DNA of 64,000 nucleotides from Paraburkholderia oxyphila NBRC 105797 (lineage in GTDB: Bacteria > Pseudomonadota > Gammaproteobacteria > Burkholderiales > Burkholderiaceae): assembly GCF_000685075.1 (NCBI RefSeq), contig NZ_BAYD01000032.1, positions 36,490 through 100,489 on the forward strand, written 5' to 3'. Under the pieces are notes generated by a model that had not been told where the DNA came from, did not search any database, and saw only the letters and a program-made list of their open reading frames with translations. Position 1 is the stretch's first letter, and each line of letters begins with the position of its first letter. Of this stretch, positions 18,387-28,106 are shown in pieces. The translations under genes and the position numbers were made by a program.

Positions 18387-19562
18387 ATGACCCAGTCATC
18401 CGCGCAGTCCTCCGTTCCGTTCCTGCCATTCGTCAAGCCCGAGATCGACGAAGAAACCATCGCGGGCGTCGCCGACGTGCTGCGCTCGGGCTGGATCACG
18501 ACCGGTCCGCAGAACCAGGCGTTCGAGGCCGCGCTCTCCGAATACTGCGGCGGCCGGCCGGTGCGCACCTTCAACTCCGGCACCGCAACGCTCGAGATCG
18601 GCCTGCGCATTGCGGGTGTGGGCCCCGGCGACGAGGTCATCACCACGCCCGCCTCGTGGGTCTCCACGAGCAACGTGATCTACGAAGTGGGCGCGACGCC
18701 GGTGTTCGCCGACATCGACCCCGTCACGCGCAACATCGACCTCGACAAGCTCGAGGCCGCCATCACGTCGCGCACGAAGGCGATCATCCCCGTCTACCTC
18801 GCCGGCCTGCCCGTCGACATGGACCGCCTCTACGCGATCGCCCGCGAGCACAAGCTGCGCGTGATCGAAGACGCCGCGCAGGCGTTCGGCTCGACGTGGA
18901 ACGGCAAGCGCATCGGCGCGATCGGCGACATCGTCTCGTTCAGCTTCCACCCCAACAAGAACCTCACGTCGATCGAAGGCGGCGCGCTCGTGCTCAATAA
19001 CGAGGATGAAGCCGAGCTCGCCCGCAAGTACCGCCTGCAGGGCATCACGCGCACGGGCTTCGACGGCATGGACTGCGACGTGCTCGGCGGCAAGTACAAT
19101 CTCACCGATGTGGCGGCGCGCGTGGGCCTCGGCCAGTTGAAGCACATCGAGCGCTTCACCGCACAGCGCCGCAAGCTCGCGCAGGCCTATTTCACGGGCT
19201 TCGAGGGCAGCGCCGCGGTGGAGCTCGGCGTGGGCCTGCCGGTGGCCGACTTCGCCAACAGCAACTGGCACATGTTCCAGATCACGCTGCCGCTCGAGAA
19301 GCTCACGCTCGATCGCGCGGGCTTCATGGAGCAACTCAAGGAGCGCGGCATCGGCTCGGGCGTGCACTACCCGGCCATCCACCTCTTCACGCTCTATCGC
19401 GAGCGCGGTTTCCGTGCGGGCATGTTCCCGCACGCCGAGCGGTTCGGCGCGACCACGGTCACGCTGCCGCTCTTCACGCAGATGAGCGTCGCCGACGTGG
19501 CCCGCGTGTGCCACGCCGTCGACGAGATCTGCAAGCAGTACGCAGTCGGCGCCGCGGCCTGA
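18387..19562 (+). CDS. arnB: UDP-4-amino-4-deoxy-L-arabinose aminotransferase ArnB
   Basis: 391 residues of the DegT/DnrJ/EryC1 PLP aminotransferases. ArnB transfers an amino group from glutamate to UDP-4-keto-arabinose. Key parts: RSGWITTGPQNQAFEAAL, FNSGTATLEIGLRIAGVGPG, VIEDAAQAFGSTWNGKRIG and the PLP-lysine segment VSFSFHPNKNLTSIEGGALV (about residue 190). I chose the ATG at 18387, which starts MTQSSAQSSVPFLPFVKPEI as in the family. Confidence 0.95.
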   Translation: MTQSSAQSSVPFLPFVKPEIDEETIAGVADVLRSGWITTGPQNQAFEAALSEYCGGRPVRTFNSGTATLEIGLRIAGVGPGDEVITTPASWVSTSNVIYEVGATPVFADIDPVTRNIDLDKLEAAITSRTKAIIPVYLAGLPVDMDRLYAIAREHKLRVIEDAAQAFGSTWNGKRIGAIGDIVSFSFHPNKNLTSIEGGALVLNNEDEAELARKYRLQGITRTGFDGMDCDVLGGKYNLTDVAARVGLGQLKHIERFTAQRRKLAQAYFTGFEGSAAVELGVGLPVADFANSNWHMFQITLPLEKLTLDRAGFMEQLKERGIGSGVHYPAIHLFTLYRERGFRAGMFPHAERFGATTVTLPLFTQMSVADVARVCHAVDEICKQYAVGAAA

Positions 19563-19685
19563 TCCACCGCTTCACACGGGGATTCAGGCGATGAGCGGGT
19601 GCGGCAGCCCAGGGGGGCGCACCCGCTTGATAGCGGCACTATCGACGCCAATTACACGCATTACCAGAACGGAAAAGACGCACTC

Positions 19686-20771
19686 ATGACCCAAGCGGAA
19701 CAACGCACCTTGACCCCGGAAACGCCGGAAGTCTCGGTCATCATTCCGGTCTACAACGAGGAAGCGGGACTGGCCGCGCTGTTCGCGCGCCTGTACCCGG
19801 CGCTCGACAAGCTCGGCACCTCGTACGAAATCATCTTCATCAACGACGGCAGCCGCGACCGCTCGGCCGCGATGCTCGCCGAGCAGTTCCGCGCGCGCCC
19901 CGACACCACGCGCGCGATCCTGCTCAACGGCAACTACGGCCAGCACATGGCGATCCTCGCGGGCTTCGAGCAGGCGCGCGGCGAGATCGTCATCACGCTG
20001 GACGCCGACCTGCAGAACCCGCCCGAGGAAATCGGCAAGCTCGTCGCGAAGATGCGCGAAGGCTACGACTACGTGGGCACCATCCGCATGCAGCGGCAGG
20101 ACAGCCTGTGGCGCCGCAAGGCCTCGCACGCGATGAACCGTCTGCGCGAGCGCATCACGCGCATCAAGATGACGGACCAGGGCTGCATGCTGCGCGCCTA
20201 TAGCCGCCACATCATCGACACGATCAACCGCTGCGGCGAGATCAACACCTTCATTCCGGCGCTCGCCTACACGTTCGCGCAGAACCCGGTCGAGGTCGAC
20301 GTCGCGCACGAGGAGCGCTTCGCGGGCGAATCGAAGTACTCGCTCTATAGCCTGATCCGCCTGAACTTCGACCTCGTGACCGGTTTCTCGGTCGTGCCGC
20401 TGCAGTGGCTCTCATTCATCGGCGTGATTCTCTCGCTCGGCTCCGCGGGACTGTTCGTCCTGCTCCTGATTCGCCGCTTCATCATCGGCGCAGAAGTGCA
20501 AGGCGTGTTCACGCTCTTCGCCATCACGTTCTTCCTGCTCGGCGTGATCATCTTCGCGCTCGGCCTGCTCGGCGAATACATCGGCCGCATCTATCAGCAG
20601 GTGCGCGCGCGTCCGCGCTATCTCGTGCAGACGATCCTCGAGGAGCGCAACGGCCGCGAAGTGGTCGGCGTGCCGCGCCAGGACGTCGTGCAAGGCGTGC
20701 AGGCGTCGCTCAATGTCTCGGGCGCCGCGAATCAGAGCAGCCAGGGAACACAGCGAGGAGCCCAGTCATGA
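19686..20771 (+). CDS. arnC: Undecaprenyl-phosphate 4-deoxy-4-formamido-L-arabinose transferase ArnC
   Basis: 361 residues. A GT2 domain (VSVIIPVYNEEAGLAALFAR, then the metal-binding ITLDADLQNPPEEIGKLV) is followed by two membrane segments (about 235-260 and 270-300). It transfers the formylated sugar from UDP to undecaprenyl phosphate at the inner membrane. The TGA stop overlaps the ATG of the next gene, which indicates translational coupling. The C-terminal tail after residue 320 is Gln/Ser-rich. Confidence 0.94.
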   Translation: MTQAEQRTLTPETPEVSVIIPVYNEEAGLAALFARLYPALDKLGTSYEIIFINDGSRDRSAAMLAEQFRARPDTTRAILLNGNYGQHMAILAGFEQARGEIVITLDADLQNPPEEIGKLVAKMREGYDYVGTIRMQRQDSLWRRKASHAMNRLRERITRIKMTDQGCMLRAYSRHIIDTINRCGEINTFIPALAYTFAQNPVEVDVAHEERFAGESKYSLYSLIRLNFDLVTGFSVVPLQWLSFIGVILSLGSAGLFVLLLIRRFIIGAEVQGVFTLFAITFFLLGVIIFALGLLGEYIGRIYQQVRARPRYLVQTILEERNGREVVGVPRQDVVQGVQASLNVSGAANQSSQGTQRGAQS

Positions 20772-21712
20772 AGCCGCGTGCCGTCGTCTTCGCGTATCAC
20801 AATGTGGGGGTGCGCTGCCTGCAAGTGCTGCTCGCGCGCGGCGTGGACGTGGCGCTCGTCGTCACGCACGAGGACAGCCCGACCGAGAACATCTGGTTCG
20901 GCAGCGTGAAGTCGGTGGCCGAGGAGCACGGCATCGACGTCATCACGCCCGCCGATCCGAAGAGCGCCGAACTACGCGCGGCCGTTTCCGCCGCACGGCC
21001 CGACTTCATCTTCTCGTTCTACTACCGCCATATGCTGCCGGTGGACCTGCTCGCGATCGCGGCCCGCGGCGCGTACAACGTGCATGGGTCGCTCTTGCCG
21101 AAGTACCGCGGCCGCGTGCCCACGAACTGGGCCGTGCTCAAGGGCGAGACCGAGACCGGCGCGACGCTGCACGAGATGGCCGCCAAGCCCGATGCGGGCG
21201 CAATCATCGCGCAGACGCCGGTGCCGATCCTGCCCGACGACACGGCCGCGATGGTCTTCGACAAGGTGACGGTGGCTGCCGAGCAGACGCTCTGGCGCGT
21301 GCTGCCCGCGCTGATCGCGGGCGAGGCGCCGCATCTGCCGAACGATCTCGCGCACGGCAGCTACTACGGCGGGCGCAAGCCCGAGGACGGCCGCCTCGAT
21401 TTCACCCAAAGCGCCCAGGACGTCTACAACCTGATCCGCGCGGTCGCGCCGCCCTATCCCGGCGCGTTCACCGACATCGGCAGCGAGCGTTTCGTGGTCG
21501 CCCGCGCGCGCCTGGCGCGCCCCGGCACGGATCTGTCGAAACTGGCCGGATTGCCCCCCGGACTCCACGTAAGCGATAATGCGCTTTTCGCCGTCTGCGG
21601 CGACGGCCGCGCCATCGCGATCCACGAGCTGCGGCATGCGCATAGCGGTCAAGAGACCGTCATCACCCCCGCCGCGTTCTCCGAATTCATTTCATCTGTC
21701 CCCCGTCCATGA
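20768..21712 (+). CDS. ArnA-type formyltransferase (stand-alone)
   Basis: 314 residues matching the N-terminal formyltransferase half of E. coli ArnA: KPRAVVFAYHNVGVRCLQVL, the catalytic YNVHGSLLPKYRGRVPTNWA (Asn-His of the N-H-D triad) and EMAAKPDAGAIIAQ. It formylates UDP-Ara4N with N10-formyltetrahydrofolate. In E. coli this domain is fused to the decarboxylase; here the two are separate genes overlapping by 4 bp. Start and stop overlaps with both neighbours show tight coupling. Confidence 0.92.
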   Translation: MKPRAVVFAYHNVGVRCLQVLLARGVDVALVVTHEDSPTENIWFGSVKSVAEEHGIDVITPADPKSAELRAAVSAARPDFIFSFYYRHMLPVDLLAIAARGAYNVHGSLLPKYRGRVPTNWAVLKGETETGATLHEMAAKPDAGAIIAQTPVPILPDDTAAMVFDKVTVAAEQTLWRVLPALIAGEAPHLPNDLAHGSYYGGRKPEDGRLDFTQSAQDVYNLIRAVAPPYPGAFTDIGSERFVVARARLARPGTDLSKLAGLPPGLHVSDNALFAVCGDGRAIAIHELRHAHSGQETVITPAAFSEFISSVPRP

Positions 21713-22773
21713 AAACCGAAGGCTACGCCAAAAAAGTTCTGATCCTGGGTGTCAATGGCTTTATTGGCCATCACCTCTCCAAGCGCATCCTCGAAACCAC
21801 GAACTGGGAAGTGTTCGGGATGGACATGCAGACGGACCGCCTCGGCGACCTCGTCAAGCATGAGCGGATGCACTTCTTCGAAGGCGACATCACGATCAAC
21901 AAGGAGTGGGTGGAATACCACGTCAAGAAGTGCGACGTGATCCTGCCGCTGGTGGCGATCGCCACGCCCGCGACCTACGTGCAGCAGCCGCTGCGCGTGT
22001 TCGAGCTCGACTTCGAGGCGAACCTGCCCATCGTGCGTTCGGCCGTGAAGTACCGCAAGCACCTTGTTTTCCCGTCGACCTCCGAGGTCTACGGCATGTG
22101 CTCGGACGAGCAGTTCGACCCGGACGCATCCGCCCTCACCTACGGCCCGATCAACAAGCCGCGCTGGATCTATGCGTGCTCCAAGCAGCTCATGGACCGC
22201 GTGATCTGGGGCTACGGCATGGAAGGCCTGAACTTCACGCTGTTCCGTCCGTTCAACTGGATCGGCCCGGGCCTCGACTCGATCTACACGCCGAAGGAAG
22301 GTTCGTCGCGCGTCGTGACGCAGTTCCTCGGCCACATCGTGCGCGGCGAGAACATCAGCCTCGTCGATGGCGGCGCGCAAAAGCGCGCGTTCACCGACAT
22401 CGACGACGGCATCGAAGCGCTGATGAAGATCATCGAGAACAAGGACGGCGTCGCCACGGGCAAGATCTACAACATCGGCAACCCGACCAACAACTTCTCG
22501 GTGCGCGAGCTCGCGCACAAGATGCTGGCGCTCGCGGCCGAGTTCCCCGAGTACGCCGAAACGGCCAAGAAGGTTCAGCTCGTCGAGACATCGTCGGGCG
22601 CGTACTACGGTGCGGGCTATCAGGACGTGCAGAACCGTGTGCCGAAGATCGAAAACACGATGCAGGAACTCAACTGGGCGCCGAAGTCGACCTTCGACGA
22701 AGCGCTACGCAAGATCTTCGAAGCGTACCGCGGCCATGTGGCCGATGCGCGCGCCCTCGTCGAGCAGCAATAA
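21709..22773 (+). CDS. ArnA-type UDP-glucuronic acid oxidative decarboxylase (stand-alone)
   Basis: 354 residues of the extended SDR family, equivalent to the C-terminal half of E. coli ArnA. NAD-binding KVLILGVNGFIGHHLSKRIL starts at about residue 8; the catalytic Tyr/Lys pair is in RWIYACSKQLMDRVIW; PSTSEVYGMC supplies the serine/threonine. It converts UDP-glucuronate to UDP-4-keto-pentose, the first committed step of Ara4N synthesis. Its ATG overlaps the stop of the formyltransferase gene. Confidence 0.93.
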   Translation: MKTEGYAKKVLILGVNGFIGHHLSKRILETTNWEVFGMDMQTDRLGDLVKHERMHFFEGDITINKEWVEYHVKKCDVILPLVAIATPATYVQQPLRVFELDFEANLPIVRSAVKYRKHLVFPSTSEVYGMCSDEQFDPDASALTYGPINKPRWIYACSKQLMDRVIWGYGMEGLNFTLFRPFNWIGPGLDSIYTPKEGSSRVVTQFLGHIVRGENISLVDGGAQKRAFTDIDDGIEALMKIIENKDGVATGKIYNIGNPTNNFSVRELAHKMLALAAEFPEYAETAKKVQLVETSSGAYYGAGYQDVQNRVPKIENTMQELNWAPKSTFDEALRKIFEAYRGHVADARALVEQQ

Positions 22774-22792
22774 GCGCGAAGGACCTCGCCAC

Positions 22793-23689
22793 TTGGCCCG
22801 CATCGTCCTGAAAATCGACGTCGACACGCTGCGCGGCACGCGTGAAGGCGTGCCGAATCTCGCGCGCATCTTCGACCGCTACAAGGCGCGCGCGACCTTC
22901 CTCTTCAGCCTCGGCCCGGACCATACGGGCTGGGCGCTGCGCCGCGTGTTCCGTCCGGGCTTTCTCAAGAAGGTCTCGCGCACGTCCGTGGTGGAGCACT
23001 ACGGCGTGAAGCAGCTGATGTACGGCGTGCTGCTGCCCGGCCCCGACATTGGCGTGCGCGCGGCGGCCGAAATGCGCGCGATCCACGAAGCCGGCTTCGA
23101 ATGCGGCATTCACACGTGGGATCACGTCTACTGGCAGGACAACGTGCGCAGCCGCGAGCCCGACTGGACCGCGCGCGAGATGAGGAAGAGCCACGAGCGC
23201 TTCGCGCAGATCTTCGGCGCGCCGCCCGTCACGCACGGCGCCGCGGGCTGGCAGATGAACGACGCCGCGTTCGAGCAGATCGACGCGTGGGGCATGAAGT
23301 ACGCTTCGGACGGACGTGGGCATTCGCCCTATCGTCCGGTGGTGGCCGGGCGCACGCTGAACCACGTGCAGATGCCCACCACGCTGCCCACGCTCGACGA
23401 AGTGCTGGGCGTGGATGGCGTGGACATCGGTAACGTTGCCGCGTGGCTGCTCAAGCGCACTGAGCACAATCCGCACGATCAGGTGTTCACGCTGCACGCC
23501 GAGCTCGAAGGCCAGAAGCTCGCACCGGTCTTCGAGCAACTGCTCGCGGGCTGGCGCGCGCAGGGCCATACGTTTGCCACGATGGGCGACTACCATGCGA
23601 CGCTGGACCCGGATTCGCTGCCATCGTACCCTGTCACCTGGGGCGAGATCGCTGGCCGTTCGGGCGAGCTGATCGTCCAGCCCGACTGA
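22793..23689 (+). CDS. arnD: Deformylase ArnD
   Basis: 298 residues of the NodB/polysaccharide deacetylase family. The metal and catalytic motifs are VLKIDVDTLRGTREGVPNLA, the histidines in FECGIHTWDHVYWQD, and PPVTHGAAGWQMND. It removes the formyl group from undecaprenyl-phosphate-formyl-Ara4N before transfer by ArnT. I chose the TTG at 22793 (LARIVLKIDVDT), which gives the normal length and follows a GAAGGA sequence; no ATG fits the family start. Confidence 0.9.
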   Translation: MARIVLKIDVDTLRGTREGVPNLARIFDRYKARATFLFSLGPDHTGWALRRVFRPGFLKKVSRTSVVEHYGVKQLMYGVLLPGPDIGVRAAAEMRAIHEAGFECGIHTWDHVYWQDNVRSREPDWTAREMRKSHERFAQIFGAPPVTHGAAGWQMNDAAFEQIDAWGMKYASDGRGHSPYRPVVAGRTLNHVQMPTTLPTLDEVLGVDGVDIGNVAAWLLKRTEHNPHDQVFTLHAELEGQKLAPVFEQLLAGWRAQGHTFATMGDYHATLDPDSLPSYPVTWGEIAGRSGELIVQPD

Positions 23690-23792
23690 ATTCCGCTGCA
23701 AGGCCATGCGAGAGCGCCGCGCGCACGAGACCACGCTGCGCCGCCAGTCCTGATCATCGCCGCCGTGCAGCCCATAACAACAGGAGAGCCAC

Positions 23793-24263
23793 GTGCCTGA
23801 CGTGACCATCGCAGTCGACCAACCCGTTCCCGATTTCACCGCGCCCGCCACCGGCGGCGACTTCACGCTCTCGAGCCTCAAGGGCAAGAAGGTCGTGCTG
23901 TACTTCTACCCGAAAGACAACACGCCTGGCTGCACGCGCGAAGGCATGGAGTTTCGCGACCTCTTTGCGAAGTTCAAGAAGGCGGGCGCCACGATCGTGG
24001 GCGTCTCGCGCGACAGCGTGCGCTCGCATGAGAACTTCAAGACCAAGCTCGAATTGCCGTTTACGCTGGTATCGGATGGCGACGAAGCGCTCTGCTCGCT
24101 CTTCAACGTCATCAAAATGAAGAAAATGTATGGCAAAGAAGTACGGGGAATCGAGCGCTCCACGTTCCTCATCGACGCCGACGGCGTACTGCGCCAGGAG
24201 TGGCGCGGGCTCAAGGTGCCGGGCCATGTCGAGGAGGTCCTGGAGGCTGTACAAGCGCTGTGA
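23793..24263 (+). CDS. bcp: Thiol peroxidase, Bcp/PrxQ-type peroxiredoxin
   Basis: 156 residues. The peroxidatic cysteine is in KDNTPGCTREGMEFRDLFAK (about residue 47). A second cysteine in DEALCSLFNV may resolve the sulfenate, though not at the classic +5 position. The enzyme reduces hydrogen and organic peroxides using thioredoxin. The start is GTG at 23793 with AGGAGA upstream. It follows arnD after about 100 bp. Confidence 0.92.
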   Translation: MPDVTIAVDQPVPDFTAPATGGDFTLSSLKGKKVVLYFYPKDNTPGCTREGMEFRDLFAKFKKAGATIVGVSRDSVRSHENFKTKLELPFTLVSDGDEALCSLFNVIKMKKMYGKEVRGIERSTFLIDADGVLRQEWRGLKVPGHVEEVLEAVQAL

Positions 24264-24398
24264 GGCGCGTTATATTGGGCTGCAATGAGTGCCTGTCCAC
24301 CCCTTTTTTTGTCGCATTTGCCACACCCGCGCGGTCTCGACAACGGTCACAAGATGGCCGGTCCAGCGCATCCGGGGCAACGCGCCATTAAAGCAGTC

Positions 24399-24436
24399 AA
24401 GCCGCTTGCCTCGTCACCCGGGGCGGCGGCTTTTTT
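24399..24436 (+). terminator. Rho-independent terminator in the bcp/phoH spacer
   Basis: AAGCCGC (24399-24405) pairs with GCGGCTT (24426-24432), followed by a T-run. Otherwise the 24,264-24,666 spacer shows no supported gene. Confidence 0.65.
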
Positions 24437-24666
24437 GTTGGTTTTTTCGTTTGTAGTTACTCCCTCCACGTCGCGCCGGATTAGCGACCCGGTGCGCGTC
24501 AACGTCAAGGAGCAGATCGAAAAACAGGCGAACCGGCATTTTCAGACCTGAGCGCGCACCCAGCGCGGTCACGGCGGGCGCCTACCCGGCACCCGCACGC
24601 CCCGCCCGAAAGCGCACCGTACGGTTAACACCGCGACCACTCGACCCGAATTTTTCGAGGGACACC

Positions 24667-26517
24667 ATGCCTTTGCCTACTCCCCCCAGCAAGCTCGGCA
24701 ACCTGCTGCCGCCCGATGAATACAAGGCCCGTGCGCGCACGACGCGCAGCACGCGCAAAGCGGCGAGCGAGAACGACGCCGCCGATGTCGCCGAATATGG
24801 CGCGGAGAGCGTCGCCGATCCGATGACGCCCGCCGCCAACGCGTCGACCACGCTGCGCACCGTACCCATGTACACCGCCAGCGCCGAACTGGCCGCGCTC
24901 GAACCCGTCGCGCCGGCTCCGGCGCGAAAACGCAAGCAGCAAACCGCTGCACTGCTGCAGCCGGTGCAGGCGCATGCCGAACCGCAGACCGAAGTGCCTG
25001 GCGCGCCCTCGGCACCGGTTGCGCGCGGCGACAAGTCGCCTACGGCCAAAACGGCGGGCGGCACAGCCGCACCCGCCCCGCGTGCCGGCACGAAGAAACG
25101 CGTGCACCCCGAGGAAACCATCGAGGTCCAGAAGCTCTTCGTGCTCGATACGAACGTGCTGATGCACGATCCGACCTGCCTGTTCCGCTTCGAGGAACAC
25201 GACGTCTTCCTGCCGATGATGACGCTGGAAGAGCTCGACAACCACAAGAAGGGCATGTCGGAAGTGGCGCGCAATGCTCGCCAGGTGAGCCGCACGCTCG
25301 ATCGGCTCGTGGCGAACGCCGGGCCGATCTCGGAAGGTATCTCGCTCGACCGCCTCGGCAGCCGCGAGGCGCTCGGCCGGCTGTACTTCCAGACCACGCT
25401 CACGCATATCGATCCGGTCGACGGGCTGCCCGAAGGCAAGGCCGACAACCAGATCCTCGGCGTCGTGCGCGCGTTGCAGCGCGACCGGCCGGACAGCCTC
25501 GTCGTGCTGGTGTCGAAAGACATCAACATGCGCATCAAGGCGCACGCGCTCGGCCTGCCCGCGGAAGACTACTTCAACGACCAGGTCCTCGAAGACAAGG
25601 ACCTGCTCTACTCGGGCATCCGCGCGCTGTCGCAGGACTTCTGGACCAGGCACGCCAAGGGCATGGAGTCCTGGCAGGACACCAAGACCGGCACGACGTA
25701 TTACCGCGTTACGGGTCCGGAGTGCGCGTCGATGCTCGTCAACGAATTCGTCTATCTGGAGCCGCAGAACGGCGAGCCGACCTTCCACGCGATCGTGCGC
25801 GAGCTCAACGGCAAGACGGCGCTGCTGCAGACGCTGCGCGACTACGGCCACCACAAGAACAACGTGTGGGGCATCACGGCGCGCAACCGAGAGCAGAACT
25901 TCGCGCTGAACCTGCTCATGAATCCCGAGATCGACTTCGTCACGCTGCTCGGCCAGGCCGGCACGGGCAAGACGCTCGTGGCGCTCGCCGCGGGCCTCGC
26001 CCAGGTGCTCGACGACAAACGCTACAACGAGATCATCGTGACGCGCGCGACGGTGCCGGTGGGCGAAGACATCGGCTTCCTGCCCGGCACCGAAGAGGAA
26101 AAGATGCAGCCGTGGATGGGCGCCTTCGACGACAACCTCGAGGTGCTCCAGAAGACCGACGACGCCGCCGGCGAATGGGGCCGCGCCGCGACCCAGGAGC
26201 TGATCCGCTCGCGCCTGAAGGTCAAGAGCATGAACTTCATGCGCGGCCGCACGTTCGTGGACAAGTATCTGATCATCGACGAGGCGCAGAACCTCACGCC
26301 GAAGCAGATGAAGACGCTCGTCACGCGCGCGGGTCCCGGCACCAAGATCGTGTGTCTGGGCAACATCGCGCAGATCGACACGCCGTACCTGACCGAAGGC
26401 AGCTCCGGCCTCACCTACGTGGTGGACCGCTTCAAGGGCTGGGCGCATAGCGGCCACGTGACGCTCGCGCGCGGCGAGCGCTCGCGCCTCGCGGATTACG
26501 CGTCGGACATTCTCTAA
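24667..26517 (+). CDS. PhoH-family ATPase with N-terminal PIN domain
   Basis: 616 residues. An Ala/Thr-rich N-terminal extension (1-150) is followed by a PIN nuclease domain (FVLDTNVLMHDPTCLF, EELDNHKKG, acidic residues in LVSKDINMRIKA) and a PhoH ATPase domain (Walker A LLGQAGTGKTLVALAAG near 430; Walker B YLIIDEAQNLTPKQMK near 535). PIN-PhoH proteins are thought to be RNA helicase/nucleases. The N-terminal extension is unusually long and low in complexity. A strong terminator follows. Confidence 0.92.
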   Translation: MPLPTPPSKLGNLLPPDEYKARARTTRSTRKAASENDAADVAEYGAESVADPMTPAANASTTLRTVPMYTASAELAALEPVAPAPARKRKQQTAALLQPVQAHAEPQTEVPGAPSAPVARGDKSPTAKTAGGTAAPAPRAGTKKRVHPEETIEVQKLFVLDTNVLMHDPTCLFRFEEHDVFLPMMTLEELDNHKKGMSEVARNARQVSRTLDRLVANAGPISEGISLDRLGSREALGRLYFQTTLTHIDPVDGLPEGKADNQILGVVRALQRDRPDSLVVLVSKDINMRIKAHALGLPAEDYFNDQVLEDKDLLYSGIRALSQDFWTRHAKGMESWQDTKTGTTYYRVTGPECASMLVNEFVYLEPQNGEPTFHAIVRELNGKTALLQTLRDYGHHKNNVWGITARNREQNFALNLLMNPEIDFVTLLGQAGTGKTLVALAAGLAQVLDDKRYNEIIVTRATVPVGEDIGFLPGTEEEKMQPWMGAFDDNLEVLQKTDDAAGEWGRAATQELIRSRLKVKSMNFMRGRTFVDKYLIIDEAQNLTPKQMKTLVTRAGPGTKIVCLGNIAQIDTPYLTEGSSGLTYVVDRFKGWAHSGHVTLARGERSRLADYASDIL

Positions 26518-26568
26518 GGCCTCGCGGCCCCGTGTTTGCGGCGCTTTCGAAGCGCCGGCCGCACCCCG

Positions 26569-26606
26569 AAGGACCGTATCCGGGCAACCGGATACGGTCC
26601 TTTTTT
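26569..26606 (+). terminator. Terminator of phoH
   Basis: A 14-bp perfect stem, AAGGACCGTATCCG (26569-26582) with its complement at 26589-26602, is followed by a T-run. Confidence 0.92.
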
Positions 26607-26770
26607 CATGCTCCGCGCGGCTCTCCAACGTACCAGGCCCGCAACGGATCGCGCGCGAACTTCAAGTAAGTTGTGAAGAATTCTTGCCGAAGCCATGTTC
26701 GGCGGGCTACCATCCGCTCATTACCGGTTTTCCCCAATGGCGAACGCACGACGTTTGCCTTCTGCATTTC

Positions 26771-27943
26771 ATGCGGCGACTCTGGCTTCCATTACTGATC
26801 GTGATCTTTCTTGCGGCGTGTTCCAGCGCGCCGCAGAAGACCTCGCGCAGCGGCGGCTCGGGTTCTAGCGCCGACGCGTGGCGCACGCGGCCGTCGGGCT
26901 TCCCCAATTTCGTCGATCACAGCATCGGACGCGAGGAAATCTCCATTCAGGCCATGGGCCTCGTGGGTATTCCATACCGTTGGGGCGGTAATACGCCCGA
27001 TAGCGGCTTCGATTGCAGCGGTCTGGTGAAGTACGTGTTCGCGCGGGCCGCCCAGGTGGACCTGCCGCGCACCACCCTCGACATGAGCCAGCGCGGCGAG
27101 ACCATCGACCCCGATGAAATCGCGGCAGGCGACCTTGTGTTCTTCAATACGACCGGCCGGCCGCACTCTCACGTAGGCATCTATGTGGGCAAGCTGCGCT
27201 TCGTCAATGCGCCGTCGACAGGCGGCACCGTGCGGCTCGACTATCTGACCAATCCGTACTGGGCGAAGCATTTCGACGGCATTCGCCGCATGGCGCCGCC
27301 CAAGCGTGCACCGACCACGCCGTTCGATACGCCGACATGGGAAGCCTCCACGCCTGCGCCGGGCGCGCCGGCTGTTGCGGCTGTGGCTCCCGTAGTGGCT
27401 CCTGCTGTTGCTCCTGCCGCGGCAACAGTGACGCCTTCGGCCGCATCGGCCAACACCTCAGTGGCAGCCTTGCCTGCCGCTTCGGTGCCGGCTGCCCCGC
27501 GCATGGCCACACCGGACCAGAACCGCCTGACGTCGACGCCTCAGCCCGCCTATGCGGGCGCCGCGCCCACTTCGGGCGCGACTTCCGCGGCGCCAGCCGA
27601 CGCCTTCGAACCGCCGCCCGCAGCGCTCAGCGCGGCGCAGGTGCAGGCTCGCGAAGCCGGTGCGGTCACACCTCCCGTTGCGCCAACCGCTTCCGCAGTT
27701 GCACCTGTGGACGCGCCGCGCGACGCCATCAATGCCGCCGCCGATGCCTTCGAGCCGCCGCCTCCCGGCGTGCGCGCCGCGGAGCGGCAGGCCGCGCAGG
27801 CCGGATCGACGCCTGTCGTTGCCGCGCCGTCCTCAGGCGCACCCGTGCAGATCATGCGCGCCTCGACCGCGGGCGGGAGCACGCCCGCGCCGACGCAATC
27901 CAGCGACGATCCGATCGCCCGCTTCGCCAACGGCTCGAACTGA
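26771..27943 (+). CDS. NlpC/P60 lipoprotein with long Ala/Pro-rich tail
   Basis: 390 residues. A lipoprotein signal (MRRLWLPLLIVIFLAACSS, lipobox LAAC) is followed by an NlpC/P60 domain (about 50-170) with catalytic cysteine in PDSGFDCSGLVKYVFARA and histidine in RPHSHVGIYVG. Such enzymes cut peptide stems of murein. From residue 185 the protein is Ala/Pro/Thr-rich, with a repeated block ADAFEPPPAALSAAQVQARE / ADAFEPPPPGVRAAERQAAQ. I chose the ATG at 26771 because it gives a lipoprotein signal; upstream in-frame residues do not. Confidence 0.88.
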   Translation: MRRLWLPLLIVIFLAACSSAPQKTSRSGGSGSSADAWRTRPSGFPNFVDHSIGREEISIQAMGLVGIPYRWGGNTPDSGFDCSGLVKYVFARAAQVDLPRTTLDMSQRGETIDPDEIAAGDLVFFNTTGRPHSHVGIYVGKLRFVNAPSTGGTVRLDYLTNPYWAKHFDGIRRMAPPKRAPTTPFDTPTWEASTPAPGAPAVAAVAPVVAPAVAPAAATVTPSAASANTSVAALPAASVPAAPRMATPDQNRLTSTPQPAYAGAAPTSGATSAAPADAFEPPPAALSAAQVQAREAGAVTPPVAPTASAVAPVDAPRDAINAAADAFEPPPPGVRAAERQAAQAGSTPVVAAPSSGAPVQIMRASTAGGSTPAPTQSSDDPIARFANGSN

Positions 27944-28106
27944 GCACACCGTCCGGGCCGCGCCTTCCATAGGCGCCGCCACGGCGCCCTGCGCCCGCCA
28001 GCCCCTGGGCGAAACGCCAATCGAAAGGCGGATACGGTTTCGCGCGCCCGCTCTGTCTGCTATCGTTTTGGGACTGTTTTTCATACTTTCGCGCAGCGAG
28101 GCAGCG

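Noticed and set aside
24285..24551. Plus-strand frame of 88 codons between bcp and phoH
   Set aside because: It runs through a clear terminator hairpin and has a poor residue pattern; probably chance in GC-rich DNA.
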